Of a stretch of 64,000 bases of DNA, positions 11,801 to 23,800 are shown in pieces; the first letter of the stretch is position 1; each line of letters begins with the position of its first letter. The DNA comes from Antilocapra americana. Lineage: Eukaryota; Chordata; Mammalia; Artiodactyla; Antilocapridae. A model generated the notes under the pieces. That model was not told the DNA's origin. It was given only the letters and a program-made list of their open reading frames with translations, and made no database searches. The DNA lies in NCBI GenBank assembly GCA_007570785.1, contig ML660203.1, forward strand, positions 6,320,638 to 6,384,637. The letters run 5' to 3'. The translations under genes and the position numbers were made by a program.

Positions 11801-14800
11801 AATGCTCAGGACCAGATTAATACCTGCCACAGCTGACAGCTATCACCTCTGGGCAGGAGCCCCGAGTCGGGGTTGGGGGACAGTAAACAGGATATTCTCA
11901 TTCGCTAGGGATAATCAGGTATTGTTTTAATCCTTTATTCCACCTTATCACTTAAGATTTTTTACAAATATACTATTTTGTCCAACAATTTCACTTCCAG
12001 AAAATAATCAAAGATGGGCAGAGACCCAGCTACAAGGATACTCATGGCAGCTCTGGTTATACTTGTGGAAAAAATGGAAAGAGCTCAGACATCCCAAGAG
12101 GGGACATTGTCTGCATACCTTATCACAAGCTGTCCACTGAAAGACCCAAGAGCCAGTTAAAGGACTACAGGAGGACATTTCACTGATAGATGTATACCTT
12201 GCACCGTTCTGGTTTTAAAAGCTGTAAAACATGGCTTGTATACATATATAGGTTTATACATGTTGTTTTGTGTGTATTTGTTTCCAGGCCTACATGTGTG
12301 TAATTTTGTTTCTGCCTCTTTTACATGTGTGCATGTGTGTGTGTCATTTTCTGTGTCTGAGCAGAGGAGAGGATTGGAGGGTTGGAGAAATGTAATTTGT
12401 GTGTCAACATACAGATCTCTGAGTCATATTATTAGGGTAATTTCTCTTTTCTTCCCCCCTTCTTTCCCTCCTATTTATTTCTTCTGCTCTTATGTGGTTT
12501 CTACATTTTCTTTTGGACATTAAATGTGTTTTAGAGAAAACAAGCAAATAGTAAACAGACACATTTAGTTGCAGAGGGACTGAGGTACATCTAGAGGAGA
12601 TTCAGAGAGTGGGACTTATTCCAGCTGAGATGGGGGAAGGCTGCTTGGGGAGTGACATCCCAGCCCAGATCCACCGGAGGATAAAAAGAAGATGGCTGGG
12701 AAGAGGAGGGGAAGGAAGAGAGAGCTGCTGTCGATACCTGAGTAAGAGCCTCCTGGCTAGAAGCAGCAACAGGTGCAAAGGTCCTGGGGAGGGGGCAGCC
12801 ATAGAGCATTTCAGGACTAGCAGGAAGGGCGGTGTGATTGGAGCCAGGAGGAGGCAAGGGAGGTGGACTGGGGAGAGCGGTGAGGATGGATAGGAAGGGG
12901 GTGGGGTCATTGCAAGATTTGTTTCCAAGGATGACGGGAAGCCCCCAGGTGTGGGGGTTCTGAGGGAAAGGCGTGAGGGCGTATGATTCTTGATATGAGT
13001 CTCACCTTCAGCAGCCCATCCAGGTTATCGGTTGTGGCTCTTGGAGGTGCCACCAGCGAGTAATCGACCCCAGCCACTTTGTCTAGTTTGGTTGTCACTA
13101 GGGGAAAGAAGATGGACCATGAGCTGGTTCCCCAAGGCAGCATCTTTGGAGCCTGGGATGCAGAGTCAGCATCTCCTAAAGTTAAATACAGACCTGCAGT
13201 GCTAATTCCATTCCCACTGCCTCCAAGGAGCCCTCCTCCCTGAGCTCCCTTTAAAGGAAAATGAGCCCACACTCCACATTCACAGAAACATCAACTCCCT
13301 CCCTTCTTCCAACAGCCCTGAGACATGGTTAAAGCAGAGTCAAGGAGCAGAATGACTTGGGCTTAAATTGAACTCTGTGTGACCTTGGACAAGTCCTTTC
13401 ACTTCCTCTGAGCCACTTGTTTTCATTTGTAGTATGGGGTACTACTAACAACTTTGCAGATGCCCTGTACATGGTAGGGGCTCAAAAGCCAGAAGGGGTC
13501 ATATTGCAGTGATAACATCCCAGGCTGAGCCCAAACTGGCTTCAAGTCTGAATGGTTTCTCTGTTTCCAGCATTAATCAATGAGGATTAAATGAATATTG
13601 GTTTCTCCTTTAGTCCTTCTTTCCCATGTTGGAGGGAATAAACTGAGTCTCAGAAAATGTAATTAGTCCTGGATGGCAAAGCTTGTGAGTGACAAGGCTG
13701 GGACTCAAACCAAAACCTTTTTCCTACCTGGTGAGGCTAAACCCTGGACCCTGCAACTGCACTGAACACACCCAGGATGGGCTCTGCACCTGGAGGGCCT
13801 GGGGCAGTGCCCCAAAGAAGGAAATATATCTGAAATGGACAAGTACCACGTGCCAGCCACACTAGGCTCTGTGTGGAGGCAGCCCTGGTAAAAGTTTGGG
13901 GCAGAATTTGGATCATATTTCTGCTTCTTACTGGCCCTGTGAATTTGGGCAAGTCATGGCTCCTGTTTCCTAGTGTAAACGTGGCAGAAAACAGTGATCT
14001 CGGTGTGGCATTGGGAGGCCAAGAGGAAACATTACTGCTGGGTACATGACACATGGTGACATTTGGCCAGATGGGTATTCCTGCACCTTCTGCAACTCTT
14101 CACAGTTTACTGAGCACTTGGGGAAAGAGAAGATTGTGTCCATTTTAAAGATATGGAAACTGAGTCCTTGAGAGGGGAAATGACCAGCCTCAGATCTCAG
14201 ATCAGCTATGTATCTCTGGCTTCAGGGGGCTGTGGGTATTGTTGTTTGGACCTTGTAGGGTTCCTCTTCCATTTAACTCCTGGACCTGCTACAAGGACCT
14301 GGCCCCAAGGGATCCGATGCTAATTACCATTTGAAAATAACCTGCTCTACTCATTCCCACCTTAGCCCAGGCCTGCCTAGGAAACTTGCTGGCTCCATCA
14401 CACTCTCCCTATCTCCCTTCTACCCCAACTTCCCCCTCCCCTTTTACCCCAGCCTTCTTAGCTCTGCCCAGCTCTTACCTGGCAGTGTCTGGAAATAAGG
14501 CTGCAGCTTGGAGGACACAGTGCTAGTCACCACCTCACAGATCTTGGGAGAATAAAAGAAAAGATCAGCGAAGGCTTCCTATAGTGGACAATGTCCTTTG
14601 GGAATAATTATCTGGACAGGTTTTGCTTGTCCTGAATGTTTCCTTGAAAACCATGCAGCTACTCCAGCTTCCCTTTTCTCTTTGGCCACCAGGAAGCTCA
14701 GAGTTCAACATATAGCATGGAAACAGTAGCTGTATATGACTGTATGGGGGCTTCCCAGGTGGTGTTAGTGAAAAAGAACCCGCCTACCAATGCAGGAGAT

Positions 14801-17800
14801 GCAAGAGACACGGGTTCGATCCCTGGGTCGGGAAGATCCCCTGGAGAAGGAGATGGCAACCTGCTCCAATATTCTTGCCTGGAAAATCCCATGGACAGAG
14901 AAGCCTGGTGGGCTACAGTCAATGGGGTCGCAAAGAGCCGAACATGACTGAGCAACTGAGCACACATATGACTGTATGAGATACATACCTGCGTTTTATT
15001 TCCTACTCAGACTCTAAAACCCATTTTATAATCTACTCTGCTATGCATTTTGACCACCATGCATGGATATTTTTTTCTTTTAATGTTTGACAGAGTGTCG
15101 TCAGATAGATGGCTGATATCTCCTTACCCACATTGTCAGTACCTTTGACTGGAAGACCAAGGTCTCCCATCTGGAAGACTGCACAAGCCTCCTTAGTTTC
15201 CCTAAGAGTCCTGCCCCTGCTCTTGGCCCCTCCAGCCATTCTCATGGCAGCCAGAGAAATTGTTCTAAACCACAGATCTGGCCAGGTCATCCCCTTGCCT
15301 AAAACCTTCAATGGCTCCCCACTGCCCTCTGGAGAAAACCCAAGCTCACTTGGCTTGGAAGACAGGCCCTGGGGTTTCCTGGAAGCTGATGATTTATTAA
15401 TGGGAAGCTAGCCCAAGGAACCACCCCTTTTCTCAGCTGAAGAAGTTGGCTTGTAGGGGAGGGGGGGTTAGAGTGAAGGCAGGGTTGGGGGGACGCACTG
15501 GTCTGTGTCTGTCCTTCAGACCAGTCCAGCCTCAGGGTATAGCTCGGCCACACTCTAGTCGAGCAGCTTCATCAGCTGCACGTTTTCTGGGTGGGGCTCA
15601 CCACCAAGGGGTTCTGGGGTGGGGGATGGGGAAGGAGGCCGGAAGGCTATGAGGGCTCAGGAGGAGAGAACAGCAGTTTCTCTGCAGAGAGGGACGATGT
15701 GGGGGAGGGCAGAGCGTGGGGGAGTTTGCTGAGGGTGTGTGACATGAACCTTAGTCTCTTACTAGATTCCCAGGAAAACTGACGTGACACATTGTAGAGC
15801 TGGACTTGCGCTCCCTAAGGGCTGTAGGGGACTGCTGAAGGGGTCTGCGTGAGAGCGGAAGTGCCCAGTGACGCGCGTGAGGTTTGTGGACACCGCGGGC
15901 CCCACCCAGTCTGTCGGGGGGCGGGCTGAGACTCTGAGCCCCTCCTACCTTGTTGGTCATGGTGGTTTGGAGCGAAGACTCGATTCTTTTGTGGAAGAGC
16001 TGGATCAGCCACCTGGATTGATATGTGGGGACAGGCATGAGGCTTTCCAGGTCTCCCTAGGCTGTGCTCAGAAGGCTGCCTCATCTGGGAAGCCTTCCTC
16101 CCTCTTCCAAGCAGGCCTAGCCACCCTCATCCCTGGGCTCCGACTCTGTACACCCCCATCAGACCCTCCTTCTGTGTTCACTGACCTGGTCATGAAGTTA
16201 TTTCTTGCACAGTGCACAGAGGGAACCCTGCCCCTCACCACTCCCTCTCTCTCTGTACTCCAGCTCCACAGCTCTGCCATGTCCTCCTATGTTCTCTGCT
16301 TCCTCCCACCACAGGACCTTTGCACAGGCTGTTCACTCTGCTTAAAAACCCACTGTCCCCAATCTAATTAACTCCTACTTCTTCCTTTCATCTCAATTCA
16401 AATGTCATTTCATCAAAGAAATGGACAACCGCCAGACTAGGTCAGAATCCTCTGTTCTATGTGTTCACCACACTTTGTACCTCTTTTTCCTACTTCTAAT
16501 AACCTTTTGTAATTCTTTGTGAGCCATTCATTAATGCAATGATTTGATTAATGTCTGTCTTCCCCACAGGCTGAAGCTTCAAGAGAACAGGGACTGTGAA
16601 GCTAAGAATCTGGGGGCTGGGAGTCCTGGATTGAACCCTTTTTCAAATCTCATTAGGTATGAAAACTCAGGCTACTTCCTATTCTTTCTGTGCCTCGATC
16701 GTCTCCTCTGAAAGTGGGGTAATAATAGACTAACCTCGTAGAGTCTTTGTGTGGATAGAATGGGATAAGGCTCCTGTCTGAACGGTGCTAGGCATCCATC
16801 AAGCCTCCAATCACTGTCAGCAAGGCCAGATTTTTAGTGACCACTGCTCTTTCTTGAACGCAATGCACAAGCCCTTTGCCCAGCAGTTTCTTAGTTGATA
16901 TTTGTTGCTTGGATGGAGAGATGAATGCCTATAGGCTTGTGATAAGGATTGTATTACTTGGTGCACTCGGAGTGTTTAGTGCAGAGCCTGGAGCATAATA
17001 CACGCTCAGTAAAAGTTTGTTGAATGAATATTGAATGAGCAAGGGACCCTTCAAGGCAGGGAGGGTGTGTTCCATCTGTGAACCTTTGTCCCCTCCTTAC
17101 ATCTGAGACTTTTGGACAACGCTGGCTTGGAAGTGGCATTTGGGATGTGCTTTCTGAATACAAGGATGATTAGGATAATCCTGTCCCTCCTCCCAGGACT
17201 TCCCAGGTGTCTCAGTGGTAAAGAATCCACCTGCAATGCAGGGGATGTGAGTTCAATCCCTGAGTCAGGAAGATCCCCTGGAAGAGGAAATGGCAACCCA
17301 CTCCAATATTCTTGCCTGGAGAACCCCATGAACAGAGGAGCTTGGTGGGGAGGAGTCCATGGGGTCGCAAAGAGTCAGACAGGACTGAGTGATTGAGTAC
17401 GCATGCACATTCATCCTCCTCCCATCCCCAGTCCCCGGAGGTCATACCCCAAGCTGCTGCCAGAGATGCGTATGCGGACAGTGTTGATGTGATTGCTGCA
17501 GCTGGAGCAGGTGACAGTGGAGTGGCCCGAGGCAGGGTCATAGCCCAGCTTCAGACCCGCCAAAATAGAGATGCCCTCCACACTCAGGTCAAAGTTGCCG
17601 CTGAGTTTGCTGAAGGGAAACACAAAGATGAGACTTGGAGCAAGCATTTTCTCCCCTCTGCCATTCAAACTTCACACCGATGCTGGAAGGTAGGTTTTGC
17701 TATTATCCCCACTCTGGGTGAGGAGATGGAGTTCAGAGAGGGAAGGCCGCTTGCCCAATATCACACAGCTGCTGAGTGAAAGAACCAGAATTCCAACTCG

Positions 17801-20800
17801 AAGTTTGAAGCCATGTGTGCCTGGCAGAACCCTCCTCTTATCCACTGCCTCAGCCTCTGCCTGTGAGCTTCAGTTTCCTTACCCAGACCTTGGACCAGCA
17901 GTGCGACACTAGTTTTGCCACTAGAAAGCTGAGTTTCGGGGAAGGACGTGTCTTTAATTAATTAATGACTTCGTTCATTAAGTGGGGTTAATAACTACTC
18001 TCTCCTGATTGAGTTTGGGATAAGACAGTGGAGGTGAATGTAATTTGTCAACTCTTCTGTAATGTGAGGAAGTATTGCTATTTATTTATGATCAGTAAGT
18101 GAAATGATAGATGTGAAAGAGCTCGCATGAAAAATTAAGCAGTTCCCTCTGCTGTATAACACAGGGAACCCTGTTCAATGTTATGTGGTAGCTTGGAAAG
18201 GGAGGGAAGTTTGGGGAGAATGGATACATGTATATGTATGGCTGAGTCCCTTTGCTGTCCACCTGAAACTATAACAGCATTGTTAATATAAAAGAAAAAT
18301 TAAGCAATGCTTACTGTGGGGAATGGCAGATCAGCCGTCCTTATAATGAAGGACAGACCCACACCTCTATCCTCACCAAAGTGTCTATATGCTCCCTGGA
18401 TTCCCCACAAAGGAGAAGTTGCTAAAATGAAAGGTCAGCCTGAGCCACGTCACTGCTGCACAGTCACCGCGGTGAGAGCCCGATATTTAGATTCACAGTT
18501 GTAGTTTGAATGATTTGCCCCAATTTTCACCCTCCCTGCATCCATACCCTCTCCCTTGCCTATCTTGGGAGGATACCTGTGTGTTCCATGTTCTTGACTT
18601 TGGACTTGGCCACGTGACTTGTTTTGGCCAAGGGTATACGAGTAGAAGTGACTATGGGCCAGTTTGGAGTCTAGGACTTGACATGCCTCCGGTTATCCTT
18701 TTTGCACCTCTGCTGTCACTAAGCATATGCTCTGCGTAGCCCATTCACTGGTCCAGGGAGGAGGAGGAGATACATGTTGAACAGGGCCACCCCTAGCTGA
18801 GGCCAACCTGTGGCAGGGAACCCCAGCCAACACATAGATACATAAGTGGAGATATATGACTTGCCTTAGATCACTGAGTTTGGGATGGTTTGTTACACAG
18901 CAGTTGCTAACTGATAAAGGGGTAAAGTAAAGGTCCCACTTAGCCTTCCATCCTAAGCCATATGTACCAACTCAGCCTTGCTGGTGTCCTGCACTGATAT
19001 GTGGGAACATGCTCAGCTGTTAACCAAGAGTTATGTTAAAACTTCTTTTGTGAAAAATTTTCCTAGTAGCTCTGAGGGGGCAGATGGTATTCGACCAGGC
19101 AAAAATTGGGCATGCTTGAGATCTTGGCTCTCCTCTCTTCCAAGTATCACCAAGAGCTTACCCACACACTCAACAAACAACAAGCTTGGAGACGCACATG
19201 AAGTTCTTTCGTGCCTTCCATTTTCCTCTGATCTTGATATCGGCATCTCTGATAGAGAGATCAAGGCCCTTATCCGGCAGCGGTCTTATCTGGGAATTGG
19301 GAAGATTGAATCCTCGAATAACCATGCTGCAAGGAAGAAACTGTTGGTTAGTCTCTTTGGGATCCCCACAAGGACTCAGTCAATGGTCAGTGCAGACTCA
19401 TTCCCCTCCAGCCTGGTCCTTTACCCATCCATTTAAACAGAGTCCAAAGGTTATGATGAGAGCAGCTTTGGGAACTCTGGGGCTAGGCTTTGAAGTCAGA
19501 CAAATCTGCATTTGAATCCTGCTCTTCGATTCACTTTTGTGTGATCCTGGGCACATTGCTTAATCATCCTGAGTCTCAGTTTCCTCATTTGTAAAACAGG
19601 CACAATAACCTCTCTCTTGCAGGGTGTGTGATGATCAGTGAAAATAACAAATGTAATTCCATTGACTACATGTTCTGTAAGGGGTGGAATGTGTCTCTTT
19701 TTTTCACTATTGTACAATAGCAAAGCCTGCTGAATCAGACACATAATAGGTGCTCAAAAATATCTGCTAAGTGAGTGCATAAAATTCTTTAGAGGACATT
19801 TATGGGTTTTCTCCCCAGCACCCACCCTCTCTTGTTGATAACAGAACTACCATTTTTACTTTGGAGGAACTCTTCCCCACATCTAGCCCATGCTGCTCCC
19901 AAGAAAGTTGACGTCACAGGTCATCTTCGGGGGGTGGAGCTTGAGAGTTCAGTACAAGCTCATTCATGTTCTCTATTCCCTGGCCACTGTGATTGGTCCA
20001 GCAGTGTGTATGGACCTAAAATGGACCAATCAGAGTGAATCTTAGGAGTTTTGCTTGAGTGGAAATAAGATGGTGCCTTCCTCCTATGGGCTAGGAGTGC
20101 TGAGAAGATGCTGATAGCCTCTATATAGGAACATCCTACCCGAGAATTAGCCCTTCCAAGGGAAGTGGTGCTGCGAGATGGCAAGAGAGAAGCAGGGTCC
20201 AGTGATACTTGAGCCTTCCTCAAGCTGAGCCTGAAGCCAGACGATTTCAGGGACATCTTAGTCCTCTGAGCCCCTACATTCTGGTTGAGGTCATTTCTGA
20301 TTAGGTTTTCTGTCATAGAAACCTCACCTTTGCCCCTAATCCCAATTAACATAAGGGCTTGGCACAGAGTTTGGGGATTCATGACATCCCCTCTGGAGTC
20401 ATGGTGAGTGCCTGAAAGACAGTTTAGGCAGTTTCCTCCACATGCAGCTTGGGGATTGTACCCCCTCGGAATGATGTAAACATTAGCTTTAGGATCCTCT
20501 AACCTCTCTGGGTTAGGAGTTTGTGGCTCTATGAGTCTAGGTCTTGGTGGCCCCAACACACGACAGTCTTGAACATGGAGGACTCAGCTGGACAGGGCTT
20601 ACCTGAAGAAGCTGTATTGCCCTTTCCCGAGGTATTTTATCTTAAAGCTTCCTGAGAAACTGGGAATTGTGATCTTTTCCAACTCTTTCTGCAGAGTAGC
20701 CACTCCCTGCTGACAGGCTGAGAGGAGAGAGAGAAGGCAGAGGTCAGAGGCATGTAGCTGGTTCATAGCAGAGACGGTGGGATTGGAAAGGTCTATAGCA

Positions 20801-23800
20801 GGGCTCAGTTAAGGGCTGTTATCAACACCCCGATAGTAAATATTTTCTGTTTTGTAGATCTTACTGTCTCCGTCACAACCACTCAGCTCGGATGTTATTG
20901 TACAAAAGCAGCCGTAGACAGTAAGTCAATAAATAGGTATGGCTTTGTTACAATAAAACTTTACTGATAGAATTGAATTTCACATCAGTGTCACTGGTGG
21001 TAAAGAACCCTCCTGCCAATGCAAGAGACGTGAGAGACATGCGTTCAATCCCTGGGTCAGGAAGATCCCCTGGAGGAGGGCATGGCTACCCACCCCAGTA
21101 TTCTTGCCTGGAGAATCCCATGGACAGAGGAACGTGGCCAGCTAAAGTCCATGGAGTCGCAAAGAGTCGGACACTGAAGGCCGAACTGACTTAGCATACA
21201 CAGCATGCGCATCATTTTCACATGGCCTGAGATAGGAGTCTCCTTTTGATTTTTTCCAGCCATTTAAAAATGTAAAAGCCATGCTTAGTCCCTGGGCCAT
21301 ACAAAAACATGGTGACCCAGATTTGGCCTACAGGCTATTGTTTGCCAACACTTAGTTTGAAATATTACCCACTCCAAACACCCATTCATGTATCCTATGG
21401 GTGTTTCTTGAACATCTGCTCTGTACTCTGCCCTCACAGATACTGCATCTCTCTGGGTTTTGGGCTCTCTGGCCACAGGATCTTTGCATGCACTTTTCCC
21501 ACTGCCTAGGAAACCTTTTTCTCTCATCTTCACCTTCTAGTCACCTTCACCTTCAGCTTCTAGTCATCATTTCTTCTAGGAACTTTCTCTTGTTCATCAG
21601 AAGAGTGCAATCCTGCTTGTTATCATTCTCGTGATGCTGTGGGCATCCCTTTTGGAGCTCACATTACCTTTTGTAATTATGCAACTATTCATGTGATTTT
21701 TTGATTACTATCTCTCTCCCCTTCTAGATGTAAGCCACTCAAGGCCAGGAATGGATGTCACAGACGTCCCCCACATTTACCACAGGGACTAGAACTTAAT
21801 ACCTGGTGGATGACTAAATGAATGAATGTCCCGGGGTCAGGGATTCTGCCATCCGTTATTATGTGGTTAACAGTGTCAGAGACCCAGTTAGATAGCAAAC
21901 ACGTTAAATGAGAAGAGTAAGCAGTAAAATGATGGATCCCAGGATTTGCGTTTTTCTAAGAGCCAGTTAAGCATAGTAATAACAACAATAGTAACAATAA
22001 TAGTAACAACAACAATATTTATCAGGGTCTTACTCTGTTCCTGGCACAATTCTGGGCTCTTTACATGTATTAAGTTACATATGTGTAACTAAACATACAT
22101 GAATCAGAACAACCCTGGGTAATAGGTCTTATTGAAAAGAACTGAATTGGAACCCGGGTCTCCCACATTGCAGGAAGTCTTCACCAGGGAAGAAGCCACC
22201 AGGGAAGAAGCCCAGTGGGTCTTGTCACACCTCCCAATTCACAGATGAGGAAACAGACTCAGAAAGGTGACCACACAGCTGACAGGTGAGGGAGGCAGCA
22301 TCTGAATTCAGGCCTTCTGTTCCCAAGTCCATGCCCTGTGACAGGCCTTCTGGGGGTCCAAAAGTAAACCAAGCACAGACTGGCACTGCCCAAAGAGAAA
22401 TGAAAATGTGGGATGGCCACCATTTGTGGATCTGCAGGAGCTGAGTCTCGAAGGGTCTCTAATGCCAAGCCCAGAACACCTTCTGAAGGCACTCGGGAGC
22501 CACTGAATAGTGTCAGTAATGAGGGTCCTGAACCGATGTGCTGCACTTCAGGACACTCACTGATGCTGCATGGGGTGTGAGTAGGAGGGGCCGAGGCTGC
22601 TCTGACAGAACAAGAAGACTGCTGGGCTTAAAGGCTGAGCCCAAGTCTCTGCTCCTGGGAAGGAACCAGAGGCACCTCAGGTCTGGGTACAGAGCAGGGG
22701 CATAATCCTTTCTCCTAGCTCATGGGGAGCCTTCCATCTGCAACCCTGGGATTCACAGGTGTCCTGGCTGGGCTGGGATAGGAATTTAGGGATGGAATAC
22801 CAGGTCTGCTTGGTCCTATCGGGGGCTTTCCTGATAGCTCAGTTGGTAAAGAATCCACCTGCAATGCAAGAGGCCCCGATTTGATTCCTGGATCGGGAGG
22901 ATCCTCTGGAGAAGGGATAGACTACCCACTCCAGTATTCTTGGGCTTCCCTTGTGGCTCAGCTGGTAAAGAATCTGCTTGTAATACAGGAGGCCTAGGTT
23001 CTATCCCTGGGTTTGGAAGATCCTCTGGAGAAGGGAAAGGCTTCCCACTCCAGTATTCTGGCCTGGAGAGTTCCATGGACTGTATAGTCCATGGGGTTGC
23101 AAAGAGTCAGACACAACTGAGCAACTTTCACTTCACTTCCCTTTGGTCCTGTCCTGATTCTCCTGGAGGTCCACCGCAGCTGAGAGCTGCCTTCTCAGTC
23201 TGATTTCTCTGGCACTCTTGACTGTCCCCCACTGTTCTGCAGGTCCTCTCTCTGCCACGGAGAGGCAGCATTGAGCAGCCCCACATGGATACTTTAAACA
23301 GACCAGAGCTCAGATCCAGGCCACCCATTTCCTCCTCCCTCCTTCCTGTCTGTCTGCTCATCGGTAAAGGTCACTAGTAATATTTTGTGCTTTTAGCATA
23401 GTGCCTGGCACCAATCTGAGCAGGTCAGGAGGCTTCATAACATTCTCTGCTGTGTCTGGGCCTGAGGGAGTGGCCTGGGGGGATCCTGTCTGTGGCACCC
23501 AGCTGGCTACCGTGCGGAGTGTGGCTGGCAAGCACCACCCTTCCTCAAGGAGCCTGAGCTCTGCCCATGCTGAAGACTGAGCCCGGGTTTGCCAGACGAG
23601 TATCAGGGCTGAGAACCAGCTAGGAAGGAAGTGAAGGACCCAAGCCCGAGTTGGGTATTGGGTAGAGGGAAGGGACCAGAAAGGGCCTGAACACTGGACT
23701 CAGAGTCCTCCAGACTAGGGTCCCATCCCTACCCCGCTGCGGCTTCCCAGCTCTGTGACCTTGGGTAACTCACCCTGACCCAGCTTCTTGCTCTGTAAGA

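Noticed and set aside
19960..20559. Minus-strand open frame of 199 codons in BPI intron 2
   Set aside because: It spans the ancient repeat and unassigned intron sequence, has no recognisable domain and lies between two well-defined BPI exons.
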